From assembly GCA_030055515.1 (NCBI GenBank), contig JASFYI010000005.1, positions 99,698-132,116 of the forward strand: a stretch of DNA of 32,419 bases. Reading direction: 5' to 3'. Shown here in pieces: positions 1 to 7,384 of this stretch. How positions within the stretch are numbered: position 1 is the first letter of the stretch; each line of letters opens with the position of its first letter. The position numbers and the translations under genes were made by a program. The notes below the pieces were generated by a model. The model was not told the DNA's origin and did no database searches. It was given only the letters and a program-made list of their open reading frames with translations. Source of the stretch: Methanolinea sp. (GTDB taxonomy: Archaea; Halobacteriota; Methanomicrobia; Methanomicrobiales; Methanospirillaceae).

Positions 1-345
1 CGCCGGGAGTTCATGCAGGAGAACCCGGGCGCCCTTGCGCCCGCCGAACCCCGGGAGAACCGCATGGACAGGGTCCTTGACATGCTCGAAGAGAAGGGAT
101 ACGACGTCTCTGCCATCCGGTCCGCGCTCGCCTCCGGCGACGTAGAGACCGCGCGGACACTCCTCCGGGAGTTCTTGCAGGAGAACCCGGGCGCACTCGG
201 GAACAAGCCCGGTGCAGCGATCGGGCAGGCCCGGAACGGTAGCGTGACGGGGAAACCCGATTACGCGGGGAAAGGGACGGGTAAAGTACCCGGGAAGGTG
301 ACCCCAAAGCAGGAACGCAACGGTTCTCGTTCGAACGGGAAGTGA
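1..345 (+). CDS. C-terminal part of a repeat protein of unknown function (5' truncated by the window)
   Basis: The frame is open from the first base (R-R-E-F precedes the first ATG at 13), so the true start probably lies outside the window. The visible part carries two copies of an REF(M/L)QENPGAL motif 54 codons apart. Between them is a predicted helical stretch with MDRVLDMLEEKGYDVSAIR followed by ALASGDVETARTLLREFL, which reads as paired helices. The last 45 residues are rich in G, K, N and P and look disordered. No signal peptide or catalytic motif is visible. I do not recognise the family; helix-pair repeats like these often serve in binding, but that is inference. It converges on the thioesterase gene at 571-966. 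Confidence 0.6.
   Translation, partial: RREFMQENPGALAPAEPRENRMDRVLDMLEEKGYDVSAIRSALASGDVETARTLLREFLQENPGALGNKPGAAIGQARNGSVTGKPDYAGKGTGKVPGKVTPKQERNGSRSNGK
3..199 (+). repeat. Two copies of a 35-bp direct repeat, 162 bp apart
   Basis: Bases 3-37 and 165-199 are near-identical (three mismatches by eye), both beginning ccgggagttc. The 162-bp spacing is exactly 54 codons, so the repeat is a coding repeat inside the protein at 1-345. Confidence 0.8.
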
Positions 346-419
346 GGGGAGAGGGGATGGTGAGGGGGCGGCGGTGACGCCCTGTCCCCTTCCTTGTCCT
401 TCCGGCCTTCCCATTCCTG

Positions 420-429
420 TTTTTCTTTT
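420..429 (+). terminator. T-rich tract, probable terminator of the gene ending at 345
   Basis: TTTTTCTTTT stands out in a region of about 70% GC and lies 75 bases after the stop codon. Archaeal termination commonly uses such T tracts. No strong hairpin precedes it. Confidence 0.4.
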
Positions 430-570
430 GCCGATTCGTTTCCGGACTGGCCCGGTCCATTCCCGCCGGAAACCGGCACCCCGTGTCGCACGCACGCCGG
501 AAGTACCTTTGCTGCAACCGTGCGCGATACGAACCGCGAACGCTTCCCGCGTGCCGGCAGGGCTTCCCGT

Positions 571-966
571 TCACCCGCGGGGCGGTGCCTTCCTGTAGGC
601 CATCCCCTGGAAGATCGCGATCTTCTCCCCGGCGTCGTCCGTCACCTCGACGGTGTACGTCGCGAGCCGGGGGTTGAGCGCGAACTCCCGCGCCTCGGCG
701 TGGAGCGTTCCCTCCCGCGCGGCCTTCATATACGAGATGTGGGCGTTGATCGCGGCGGCGGGCACGCCCCGGGAGTTCGAGGCGAGAGCGAACGCGCAGT
801 CCGCGAGCGTGAAGATCGCGCCGCCGTGGACGGTCCCGTGGCTGTTCCTGTGCTCCGGGCGGACCTGCATCCTCACCCTCGCCGTCCCCTCCCCGACGTG
901 CACGAGCTCGATCCCGTTTGCCCTCGCGTAGAGGTCCTTCTCGAAGAACTCGCCGGTGTGGTCCAT
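571..966 (-). CDS. PaaI-family acyl-CoA thioesterase (hotdog fold)
   Basis: A 131-residue protein of the usual single hotdog-domain length. It carries the PaaI signature HGGAIFTLADCAFALAS at about residues 47-63. Asp56 sits at the position of the catalytic acid, and the preceding residues 40-46 (RNSHGTV) match the substrate-pocket loop. Members hydrolyse acyl-CoA thioesters, classically hydroxyphenylacetyl-CoA, in the cytoplasm; the substrate here cannot be told from the sequence. The ATG at 966 was chosen because the frame upstream codes for a Phe/Pro/Arg-rich stretch unlike the family and spans a poly-A run. There is no Shine-Dalgarno sequence, so the transcript may be leaderless. The gene stands alone, converging on the repeat protein. 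Confidence 0.85.
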   Translation of the reverse strand: MDHTGEFFEKDLYARANGIELVHVGEGTARVRMQVRPEHRNSHGTVHGGAIFTLADCAFALASNSRGVPAAAINAHISYMKAAREGTLHAEAREFALNPRLATYTVEVTDDAGEKIAIFQGMAYRKAPPRG

Positions 967-1492
967 GGGGGAGAGATCAACGCGTGGAGGGAAAAAGGTG
1001 GAGGGGACGGCCCGCCGGGTCCCGGTCCGAAAAAAAAAAGCGGTCGCCGACGGGCGTGACACCTTTTGGGAAATGCGGGTGGTTCTCCCGTCCGTGTAGA
1101 GAGCAGGTATCCGGTTCCATGGCGGTTTGCCCGGACATCAGCGGGAGACCATCGATCCCCTCGGCACTCCACCATTTGGAACGGGCAGAGTGATCCGGGC
1201 AGGAACGCTGCCCGGGAGAGAGGGACGAATCGCGGAGGAAAAGGGAAAAACCGGAGTACTCCTGCGCGGCCTGTGCGGCAGGAGGAGGGAATCAATCGCG
1301 GAAAAACACACGGCCCGAGAACAATCCCGAAAGCGGAATATGCGCGGCAGTTTTCCCAATCGCGTGGAGGGCCAGAATCAGGAGCCGCACGATCGCGGAG
1401 TATCACGCTATTCTGCTCGCAGATTCGATTCCCGGCGGCTCTGTTCGTCCCGCAAGGAGTCTTCCCTCTCCCCTGCTCCCCTCCGCCCCCCC
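967..1492. other. 526-bp gene-free stretch with three hairpin-forming inverted repeats
   Basis: The reading frames here are Arg/Pro-rich shadows without a recognisable domain. Three inverted repeats lie in a row: 1124-1150 (GGTTT.CCCG pairing with CGGG.AGACC), 1195-1215 (CCGGGCAG/CTGCCCGG, 5-base loop) and 1259-1284 (CTCCTGC/GCAGGAG, 12-base loop). Base use is less strongly coding-like than in the neighbours. It may hold a structured RNA, or be untranslated and decayed sequence; hairpins are common by chance at this GC content. I see no tRNA, RNase P or SRP RNA signature. Confidence 0.3.
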
Positions 1493-1963
1493 TCACTCCC
1501 ACGCGTACCCCCTGCGCCGGAGGATCCCCGCGATCTCCTCCTCGGAAAGGTAAGGGTCACGGCTCAATGCCCGCTCCACCTCCCCCCACGCCTCCCGGAG
1601 GGCAGGGTCGCTTGAATGGAGGTTGAGCGTGCCCGTCACGTACCCCGCCTCCCTCCCGTCCGGCGACCGGATCCTCGCGACCACGCACCTGTACGCCCTG
1701 CACTGGGCAGGCCGCGTCCCGTGGACCGTGCAGGAAAACTTCTCCCCCGCGGGCCGGAGGAACGGGCACGCCCGGGGGTGCGCCGCGATCCACGACCGGT
1801 CTGCGAAGAGTTCCCGCTTGTCGTCGTCGACCCGCGCGACGAACTCCGTCCCGGTCGAGACGCAGCACGCGAGGAACTCGAATGGCCCGGTCTCTTTCTC
1901 GATCACGATGTAGTCGCCGAGGTACATGCAGCAGGTCCCGCACTGCCTGCAGGAGAACGCCAT
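1493..1963 (-). CDS. YkgJ-family cysteine-cluster protein (putative zinc- or iron-binding)
   Basis: A 156-residue protein with the family's Cys pattern: an N-terminal C-x2-C-x2-CC (Cys5, 8, 11, 12), a CC pair at 33-34, then Cys66 in ACPFLR, Cys78, Cys88 and Cys93 in QCRAYRC. The YkgJ/CxxCxxCC family (UPF0153) is thought to bind metal, zinc or an Fe-S cluster; its role is not established. The ATG at 1963 puts the first Cys motif at residue 5 as in relatives; upstream the frame has no family similarity. A TATA-like CTTATCGT 27-32 bases upstream would give a nearly leaderless message. It is divergent from a second member of the same broad family at 2102-2542. Confidence 0.8.
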   Translation of the reverse strand: MAFSCRQCGTCCMYLGDYIVIEKETGPFEFLACCVSTGTEFVARVDDDKRELFADRSWIAAHPRACPFLRPAGEKFSCTVHGTRPAQCRAYRCVVARIRSPDGREAGYVTGTLNLHSSDPALREAWGEVERALSRDPYLSEEEIAGILRRRGYAWE

Positions 1964-1989
1964 CTCGCGATCACGTGGGACCGCCGGGA

Positions 1990-2013
1990 CGATAAGCGTG
2001 GCCACGGCCACGC
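1990..2013 (-). promoter_or_regulatory. Probable promoter element plus perfect inverted repeat for the leftward YkgJ gene
   Basis: On the minus strand CTTATCGT (1990-1995 core) is 27-32 bases from the ATG at 1963, the right spacing for a TATA box of a leaderless transcript. Directly upstream of it lies GCGTGGCCACGGCCACGC (1996-2013), two perfect 8-base arms around 2 bases, where a BRE or operator would sit. Inferred from position and symmetry only. Confidence 0.35.
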
Positions 2014-2044
2014 GTCCCCCGGCCGGCTGCCCGCCGTTCCCCCG

Positions 2045-2064
2045 CCGTTCCGGAACGGATAAGA
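2045..2064 (+). promoter_or_regulatory. 14-bp perfect palindrome beside a TATA-like element, for the rightward YkgJ gene
   Basis: CCGTTCCGGAACGG (2045-2058) is a perfect palindrome. It overlaps GGATAAGA (2057-2064), which lies about 40 bases upstream of the GTG at 2102 and could be its TATA box. The same GATAAG hexamer follows the other arm of this divergent region at 1991. Confidence 0.35.
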
Positions 2065-2101
2065 CGTCCCGCGGGGATACCGCGTACCCGGGTGGATCGC
2101 G

Positions 2102-2542
2102 GTGGCAGGCGATACTGGTCCCGGTGGCGGGGACGGGGAAGGGTGCGCCCGGTGCGGGCTGTGCTGCAGGGTCTTTGGGCCGAAGATCGCGCCGTCGCCC
2201 GAGGACCTCCACGCGTGGATCGCCGCGGGGAGGAGGGAGATCCTCCGGCACTTCTCGGCCTGCAGGCCGGACGGGAGCTGGGTCCCCTGCACGGAGCTTG
2301 ACCCCATCGAGATCGGGGACCTCGCCGCGGTGGAACTCCGGGACCCCGATTCCGGCGGCTACCCCGCCGCGTGCCCGTTCCTCCGCCGCGAGAAAAGATC
2401 GCTCTACGCCTGCGCGATCCACGCGGAGAGACCGGAGATGTGCAGGTCGTACATGCCGTGGGTCTTCGGGGAGACATTCTTCCCCCGCTGCAGGGCGCTC
2501 GAGAGGGAGGAGGGGAGGTCGTTCTGGGGGGAGATACGATGA
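2102..2542 (+). CDS. Second YkgJ-type cysteine-cluster protein
   Basis: A 146-residue protein starting with GTG. The Cys pattern is C-x2-C-x2-CC at residues 15-22 (CARCGLCC), followed by single cysteines in FSACRPD, VPCTE, AACPFLRR, YACAIH, EMCRSY and FPRCRAL. This matches a metal- or Fe-S-binding YkgJ/UPF0153-like protein, but it differs clearly from the neighbour at 1493-1963. The C-terminal part, CRSYMPWVFGE, resembles the QCRAYRC end of that protein. It is probably cytoplasmic. Its stop overlaps the start of the acylphosphatase (ATGA), so the two are co-translated. Function unknown. Confidence 0.75.
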   Translation: MAGDTGPGGGDGEGCARCGLCCRVFGPKIAPSPEDLHAWIAAGRREILRHFSACRPDGSWVPCTELDPIEIGDLAAVELRDPDSGGYPAACPFLRREKRSLYACAIHAERPEMCRSYMPWVFGETFFPRCRALEREEGRSFWGEIR

Positions 2543-2841
2543 CGGGAACGCGGGGCAGTCCCCTGAGAGAGGTGAGGGCCCGCGTCCGCGGGCGCGTGCA
2601 GGGCGTCGGGTACAGGTACTTCGTCCGGGACACCGCGCTCCGGTTCGGTGTTGCGGGCTGGGTCCGCAACGAGCCCGACGGGACGGTGAGCCTCGTCGCG
2701 GTGGGAGACGAGGGTACTCTGCGGGAGTTCCTCTCCGCGATCCGGGCCGAGGGTGACCCGTTCATCAGGGTGCAGGATATCTCGGCCGAGTGGGCGGACC
2801 CCGCGCAGATCCCGGCGGGGTTCGTGATCCGCCGGGACTAG
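2539..2841 (+). CDS. acyP: Acylphosphatase
   Basis: A 100-residue protein, the normal length for the family. The signature GRVQGVGYRYFVRD contains the substrate-binding Arg in GVGYR, and GWVRNEPDGTV carries the catalytic Asn; both motifs are complete. The enzyme hydrolyses acyl phosphates such as carbamoyl phosphate and 1,3-bisphosphoglycerate in the cytoplasm. The ATG at 2539 overlaps the preceding stop (ATGA), which fixes the start and gives the family a short N-terminal extension of about ten residues. The pairing with a YkgJ-type protein does not reveal the physiological substrate. Confidence 0.9.
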   Translation: MTGTRGSPLREVRARVRGRVQGVGYRYFVRDTALRFGVAGWVRNEPDGTVSLVAVGDEGTLREFLSAIRAEGDPFIRVQDISAEWADPAQIPAGFVIRRD

Positions 2842-2863
2842 GTCCCTGCCGGGGCCCGCGAAA

Positions 2864-4138
2864 ATGGCATCCCCCTTCCCCCTCCTCCCGCTCTTCCTCG
2901 CCGTCCTGCTCGGCGTCGCCCTCGCGACCGCGCGGGGGCGCGTCCCGCCGTTCCTCCCGCTCTTCTCCGGCGCGCTCCTCCTCGGCGTCGCCGCGGGGAT
3001 GGACATCTCGGTCGCCGTCTCGGCCGCGACGGCCGGGATCGGGAGGGTCTTTTCCGTCCTCGCCGTCGTCGTCTTCTCCGGGTCCGTCATCGCAAAGACC
3101 CTCGGGGCGCAGGGCCTCATCGACAGGATGGTCGCGGGCCTGAGTGCACGCGTCCCCGACCCGCGCAGCCTCTCCGCGGTATCCGGGTTCCTCCTCGCGC
3201 TCCCCGCGACCTGCTGCATCACCGCGTTCGTCGTCCTCTCCCCGGCCGTCCGGGCCCTCGGGGGGGACGGTGCGGAGAGGGCGGGGCTCCTTTCCCTCTG
3301 CGCCGCGGGGAGCGTCCTCTCGTACGTTCTCGTCTTCCCGACGCCGGTCACAGTCCCCCTCCTCTCGGGCCCCGCACAGGGCCTCTCCCCCCTCCTCTAC
3401 GACCTCGTGGCCGTCCCCCTCGGGCTCGCCCTCCTCGGCGGGGTGATCGCCACCTCCCGGCGACACCGGGGAGGATCAGGGGAGGGAGCTCTGCCCGGGC
3501 CCCCCGGAGGGGATTCTGCCGGTGTGTCTTCCCTCCAGGCGTGGGCGCCGTTTGCCGCCATCTTCGCCGCGCTCTTGGTCACCCTCGTCCCCCTCTCCCT
3601 CCCGCCCGCGCAGGCGGTCACGCTCTCCATGCTCGCGGGCCTCGCGGCCGCGCTCCTCCCCGCGCCCCCCGCGGCCCGGCGCGAGGGACTCCTCGCGGGG
3701 ACGCGCCACGCGGGCGTGATAATGTTCGACATCTGCGGGGCGGGCGCGCTCGGGGCCGTTGCCGCGGCGGCCGGGGTCCCGGGGGAGGTCGTCCCCCTCG
3801 CGGGCGCGGTCCTCCCCGCGGTCCTCGTCCCGTTCGCGGTCGCCGCGGTCCTGCAGGCCGCCCTCGGCTCGCGGGTCTCCGCGGCGGTGGCCGCGTCCGG
3901 GATCCTCGCGGGGAGCGCGGCGGCCGGCGCGCTCTCCCCCCTCCCCCTCGCCCTCTCCATCGCCGCCGGGCTCCTCCTCGTCTCGTGGGTCACCGATCCC
4001 CTCTTCTGGCTCCTCCACAGGGAGACGGGCGCGACGGTGGGGGAGATCTCGCGCGCGTACACGCTCCCCCTCGCCCTCTGCGGGGCCGCGGTCCTCGCTG
4101 CAGCGCTCGCCATCCACGCCGCGGGGATCCCGCCGTGA
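2864..4138 (+). CDS. GntP-like permease (gluconate/carboxylate transporter family)
   Basis: A 424-residue, strongly hydrophobic protein with about 10-12 predicted membrane segments rich in Ala, Leu, Val and Gly. The layout follows the GntP branch of the ion transporter superfamily: a paired architecture with a central hydrophilic loop around residues 195-220 (SRRHRGGSGEG), an N-terminal half containing a GFLLALPATCCITAFVVLSP segment, and a C-terminal half with GSAAAGALSPLPLALSIAAG. GntP proteins import gluconate or related hydroxy acids with protons; the substrate here is unknown. It is 22 bases after the acylphosphatase gene, so it may share that operon, and it converges on the nitroreductase gene with an 8-base gap. 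Confidence 0.65.
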   Translation: MASPFPLLPLFLAVLLGVALATARGRVPPFLPLFSGALLLGVAAGMDISVAVSAATAGIGRVFSVLAVVVFSGSVIAKTLGAQGLIDRMVAGLSARVPDPRSLSAVSGFLLALPATCCITAFVVLSPAVRALGGDGAERAGLLSLCAAGSVLSYVLVFPTPVTVPLLSGPAQGLSPLLYDLVAVPLGLALLGGVIATSRRHRGGSGEGALPGPPGGDSAGVSSLQAWAPFAAIFAALLVTLVPLSLPPAQAVTLSMLAGLAAALLPAPPAARREGLLAGTRHAGVIMFDICGAGALGAVAAAAGVPGEVVPLAGAVLPAVLVPFAVAAVLQAALGSRVSAAVAASGILAGSAAAGALSPLPLALSIAAGLLLVSWVTDPLFWLLHRETGATVGEISRAYTLPLALCGAAVLAAALAIHAAGIPP

Positions 4139-4146
4139 CGCCCCGG

Positions 4147-5181
4147 TCACGCGGAGAGGAGGTCGGAGACGTCCCTCCGGGGTGACGGGGGGACGGGTCT
4201 TGCGTACCCGCACCGGAAGAGCATCTGGAGGGTGTGGGTCGGCGGGAGGCCGAGGAGGTCTTCGAGCCGGGCCCGGAGCTCCCCGGCCCCTGGGAAGTCC
4301 GCGAGCGCGGAGGTGAGCGGCTGGATGGCGAGCGAGTGGAGCGCCGCGGCGAGCGCGATCCTCTGGAACGCCCTCCCCGCCCTCACCCTGTCGATGGGAT
4401 AGTCTCCCTTCGTCGAGAGCCACCCGATTCCCCCGGAACCGGACACGCGCCGCGCGAGCGCATCGCCCTCCCCCCTCGCGAACTCCTCCTTCCGGGCGAG
4501 GATCCTCTCCGCGGAGGGGGGGAAGAGGGCGACCGCGACGCGCCACGCGATCCCCCTCCCCTGCTGGGAAGGCCCGTACCCCTCGCGCGCCCGCGCGACC
4601 TCGCGGTCCGAGAACCGGAGGAACCGGAGTGTCTCCCGCAGCCTCTGGTCGTCCGAGAGCTCGATCGCGAGGGCTTCCCCCGCGATCGCGGCGACCTCCC
4701 GCAGGAGGCCAGGGTCGTTTGCGAACCCGAACGGGACGAGCGCGGGGTCCCCCGCCTCGGAGAGCTCCCCCGCGAGGGAGAGGCTGACGGCCTCCCCCCT
4801 GTACTCCCGCCGGTTCGTCTGCCGGGCCGGGATCGCGGGGAAGAGGGGGTCGGGGACCACCCGCGGGTCCCCGGCGACGTCGACGTGCGCGACCGGGTCG
4901 CGGAGGATCGACCCGGGACGAGGCCATCCCGCCGGGAAGAGGTCGATTTCTGCCCTGTACCCCGCGGATCGCGCCGCGATCGCGAGGTTCTCGAGGAACG
5001 CCCCGCAGGAGAGGAGGGCGCGCCGCCCCGCCGGGTCGAGGGCCGGCGGAACCCTCGAGGGATCGACCCAGAGGACGATCCTCTCCTCCCCCCGGAGCGA
5101 AACCCTCCACGGCTGGGAGTTGAGGTGGCTCGGGGCACGGACGGCGTACCCGAGGAGGGCGAGCCGGACGTCCCCACTCAC
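4147..5181 (-). CDS. Acg-like nitroreductase-fold flavoprotein
   Basis: A 344-residue protein starting with GTG at 5181, whose GTGA overlaps the stop of the SemiSWEET gene; this overlap decides the start. Near the N-terminus RAPSHLNSQPW (residues 15-25) is the flavin-contact motif of nitroreductases. The following RRALLSCGAFLENLAIAARSAGY is typical of the Acg branch (mycobacterial Acg/Rv2032-like), as is the two-domain length of about 330 residues. ARQTNRREY in the middle is another hallmark. Acg proteins bind FMN but several lack reductase activity and may store flavin, so enzymatic function should not be assumed. The protein is predicted cytoplasmic. It is the last gene of a leftward group. 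Confidence 0.75.
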   Translation of the reverse strand: MSGDVRLALLGYAVRAPSHLNSQPWRVSLRGEERIVLWVDPSRVPPALDPAGRRALLSCGAFLENLAIAARSAGYRAEIDLFPAGWPRPGSILRDPVAHVDVAGDPRVVPDPLFPAIPARQTNRREYRGEAVSLSLAGELSEAGDPALVPFGFANDPGLLREVAAIAGEALAIELSDDQRLRETLRFLRFSDREVARAREGYGPSQQGRGIAWRVAVALFPPSAERILARKEEFARGEGDALARRVSGSGGIGWLSTKGDYPIDRVRAGRAFQRIALAAALHSLAIQPLTSALADFPGAGELRARLEDLLGLPPTHTLQMLFRCGYARPVPPSPRRDVSDLLSA

Positions 5182-5471
5182 GGGCACGGGCCCTTCCCCC
5201 CCTCCCCGCCGCCCCGCTGCGCGATCGAGACGTACAGCCCGATCGCGACCGCGAGCGTCGCGAGCGTGACGACGTTCGCCGCGACGATGATGGGATCGCC
5301 GAGGTGGTACCCGTAGAGGGTCCAGAGGCTCACGCCGACCGCGAACTGGACGAAAGTCCCGGGACTCACGTCGTGGACCGACCGCGTCCTGTACATCTTC
5401 GCGACCTGCGGGACGAACCCGAACGTGGTGAGGAGGGCGGCAGTCACCCCCACGAGGAACCATGCGTCCAT
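5178..5471 (-). CDS. SemiSWEET sugar transporter (PQ-loop protein)
   Basis: A 97-residue protein with three predicted membrane helices, the size and topology of a SemiSWEET, which works as a dimer to carry sugars down their gradient. The PQ motif GFVPQVAKMYRTRS lies at residues 18-31. The second conserved region FVQFAVGVSLWTLYGYHLGD and a third helix, NVVTLATLAVAIGLYVSI, follow. The C-terminal tail is Gly-rich and short. A purine-rich GGGAGCGGAG precedes the ATG at 5471. Translation is coupled to the nitroreductase gene through a 4-base overlap. The substrate cannot be predicted. Confidence 0.88.
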   Translation of the reverse strand: MDAWFLVGVTAALLTTFGFVPQVAKMYRTRSVHDVSPGTFVQFAVGVSLWTLYGYHLGDPIIVAANVVTLATLAVAIGLYVSIAQRGGGEGGKGPCP

Positions 5472-5561
5472 GTCTCCGCTCCCATGTCGCCTGAGGTTTG
5501 CCCTTCGTCCCAGAAGAAACGTGATCGTCCCCCGTGGCGCTCCCCCGCGGGGCCGCGCCGC

Positions 5562-6344
5562 CTAGACCACGAGCCGCTTCCGCATGAGGGAGATCGCGAA
5601 AAAGAAGAGTACTCCCGTGACGGCAGATATCCACGCGAGGCTCGCGAGGAGGGGGACGGGGGAGAATGCCGCGAGCGTGGTCATCCTCGTCACGAGGACG
5701 ACGTGGGCGAGCGGGAGGGCCGCGAGCGCGAACGCCTGCACCGGCCCGGGGAGGACGGAGAGGGGGAAGAACGTCCCGGAGAAGAGGAACATCGGCGTCA
5801 CGAAGAGGAACGCGGGGTAGTTGAGGGTGTCGATCGTCGGGGAGACCGCCGTGAAGCACATCGCGATGGAGGAGAACATCAGCCCCGCGAGGAAGGAGAA
5901 CGGGACGACGAGGAGCGAGGAGGGGAGGGCGACGACGCCGAACGCGACGAGCACGGCGAGCATCGCCGACGTGTACACGAGGCTCCGCGTCGCCCCCCAG
6001 AGGAGCTCGCCCGCGATCACGTCCTCTATCGAGAGCGGGGTCGCGACCATCGCGTCGTACGTCTTCTGGTAGTACATCCGGACGAACGACGAGTACGTGC
6101 ACTCGAAGAACGAGGAGTTCATCATCGAGATGGAGAGGAGCGCCGGCGCGACGAACGCGGCGTAGGGGACGCCTTCTATCTCCCCGACGAACATCCCGAG
6201 GCCGTAGCCGAGCGCGAGGAGGTACAGGACCGGCTCGACGAACGGCGGGAGGAAGTTGACGAGGTATGTCTTCACGAACGCGTCCCTGTTCCGCTGCCAG
6301 ACCCGGAACATCCGGCGGGTCGGGAAGCGCACGGGCAGCCTCAT
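5562..6344 (-). CDS. ABC-2 type transporter permease
   Basis: A 260-residue membrane protein with six predicted helices and the NodJ/DrrB pattern. The N-terminus is cytoplasmic and basic (PTRRMFRVWQRNRDAF), then comes VEPVLYLLALGYGLG. The characteristic ABC-2 segment is PAFLFVTPMFLFSGTFFPLS, near residue 180. It ends in a basic MRKRLVV tail. It forms the membrane channel for the ATPase encoded just upstream; the ATG at 6344 overlaps that gene's stop (ATGA), so the partners are translationally coupled. Such exporters move lipids, polysaccharides or drugs out of the cell; nothing here fixes the substrate. The divergent flippase gene hints at surface-polymer export, which is only inference. Confidence 0.88.
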   Translation of the reverse strand: MRLPVRFPTRRMFRVWQRNRDAFVKTYLVNFLPPFVEPVLYLLALGYGLGMFVGEIEGVPYAAFVAPALLSISMMNSSFFECTYSSFVRMYYQKTYDAMVATPLSIEDVIAGELLWGATRSLVYTSAMLAVLVAFGVVALPSSLLVVPFSFLAGLMFSSIAMCFTAVSPTIDTLNYPAFLFVTPMFLFSGTFFPLSVLPGPVQAFALAALPLAHVVLVTRMTTLAAFSPVPLLASLAWISAVTGVLFFFAISLMRKRLVV

Positions 6345-7294
6345 TCCCGCAGTTCCCTCCCCGTGAGCGAGAGGAAGACGTCCTCGAGCGTCCCGCGCCG
6401 GACGAGCACCCTGCCCGGGTTGCACTCCGAGAGGATCCGCTGCGCGAGTTCCCTCGGCCTCTCCGGGAACGCCTGTACCATGTCGCCGTGCACCTCGAAC
6501 CTGCACCCCTCCTCCCGGAGGCACGAAAGGACTCCCGGCGCGTTCTCGGCCTCGACGATCTCCTCGCCGGCGTATGCCCTCACGAGGTCGGCGGGCCTGC
6601 CCTCAACGAGGATCCGCCCGCGGTCCATGATGACGAGCCGGTCGCAGAGCCTCTCGGCCTCCTCCATGTAGTGCGTCGAGAGGAGGACGGTCTTTCCCTC
6701 CGCGCGGAGCGCCCGGATCTTCTCCCAGATCAGGTGGCGGGCCTGCGGGTCGAGCCCGACCGTCGGCTCGTCGAGGACGAGGAGGAGGGGGTCGTTCACG
6801 AGCGCTCTTGCGAGGACGAGCCGCCTCTTCATCCCGCCCGAGAGCCCCTCCACGGGCTGGTCCGCCTTCTCCGCGAGCTGGACGAAGTCGAGGAGACGCT
6901 CTGCCCTCTCCCGCGCCTCCCGGGCGGGGATGCCGAAGTACCGGGCGTAGACGAGGAGGTTCTCGCGGCACGAGAAGTCGGTGTCGAGGTTCGTCTCCTG
7001 CGGGACGACGCCGAGCCGAGCCTTTATGGAGGCGGGGTCTTCCCGCACGTCCACCCCGAAGACCGAGAGTTCCCCTGCCGTCGGGGGCGAGACGCACTGG
7101 ATCATCCGCATCGTCGAGGTCTTCCCCGCGCCGTTCGGCCCGAGGAACCCGAAGACCTCCCCCTCCCCGACGGTGAAACTCACGCGGTCCACGGCCCTCG
7201 CGTCCCCGTAGTCCTTGACGAGGTCGCGCGCGACGATGAGGGGAGGATGACCTCCCCCCCTCTCCCCGGCGGCAACCGCACCTCCCGCGCCCAT
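6341..7294 (-). CDS. ABC transporter ATP-binding protein (NodI/DrrA-like)
   Basis: A 317-residue ATPase with all ABC motifs: Walker A GPNGAGKT (52-59), Q-loop Gln99, signature LSGGM (151-155), Walker B LLVLDEP (171-177) and H-loop His208. The C-terminal 80 residues after the nucleotide-binding domain (with RRGTLEDVFLSLTGRELRE) are typical of DrrA/CcmA-like subunits of ABC-2 exporters. It powers the permease encoded next. The start at 7294 was preferred over an in-frame ATG 78 bases upstream because a strong Shine-Dalgarno sequence (GGAGGAG) lies just before it and the longer version adds only Arg/Gly-rich residues. It probably acts as a homodimer at the inner face of the membrane. Confidence 0.92.
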   Translation of the reverse strand: MGAGGAVAAGERGGGHPPLIVARDLVKDYGDARAVDRVSFTVGEGEVFGFLGPNGAGKTSTMRMIQCVSPPTAGELSVFGVDVREDPASIKARLGVVPQETNLDTDFSCRENLLVYARYFGIPAREARERAERLLDFVQLAEKADQPVEGLSGGMKRRLVLARALVNDPLLLVLDEPTVGLDPQARHLIWEKIRALRAEGKTVLLSTHYMEEAERLCDRLVIMDRGRILVEGRPADLVRAYAGEEIVEAENAPGVLSCLREEGCRFEVHGDMVQAFPERPRELAQRILSECNPGRVLVRRGTLEDVFLSLTGRELRE

Positions 7295-7340
7295 CGCTCC
7301 TCCTCTCTTTCGCCGGCGGCACGAATTCCCTTTCGGTCCG

Positions 7341-7366
7341 GGGAGAGGGGGTATTTCTCCTCTCCC
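7341..7366. promoter_or_regulatory. Inverted repeat bracketing a TATA-like element between the ABC exporter and flippase genes
   Basis: GGGAGAGG (7341-7348) and CCTCTCCC (7359-7366) are perfect 8-base arms around GGGTATTTCT. The TATTTCT core lies about 30 bases before the GTG at 7385, fitting a TATA box for a leaderless flippase transcript. A protein bound to both arms would cover the promoter of this divergent region. The role is inferred from position. Confidence 0.35.
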
Positions 7367-7384
7367 GCCCAACGTGAGAGCGTC

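Noticed and set aside
1066-1626. Several open frames of 70-190 codons in the gene-free stretch
   Set aside because: All are Arg/Pro/Gly-rich with no motif, as expected from random high-GC sequence; they also overlap the YkgJ gene.
5182-6102. Extension of the nitroreductase frame to a 651-residue protein
   Set aside because: The extra part is antisense-phase sequence over the SemiSWEET and ABC permease genes; the GTGA overlap at 5181 gives the proper start.
6266-7384. Extension of the flippase frame to 872 residues
   Set aside because: The first 370 codons lie across the ABC ATPase gene on the opposite strand and show no membrane or domain character.
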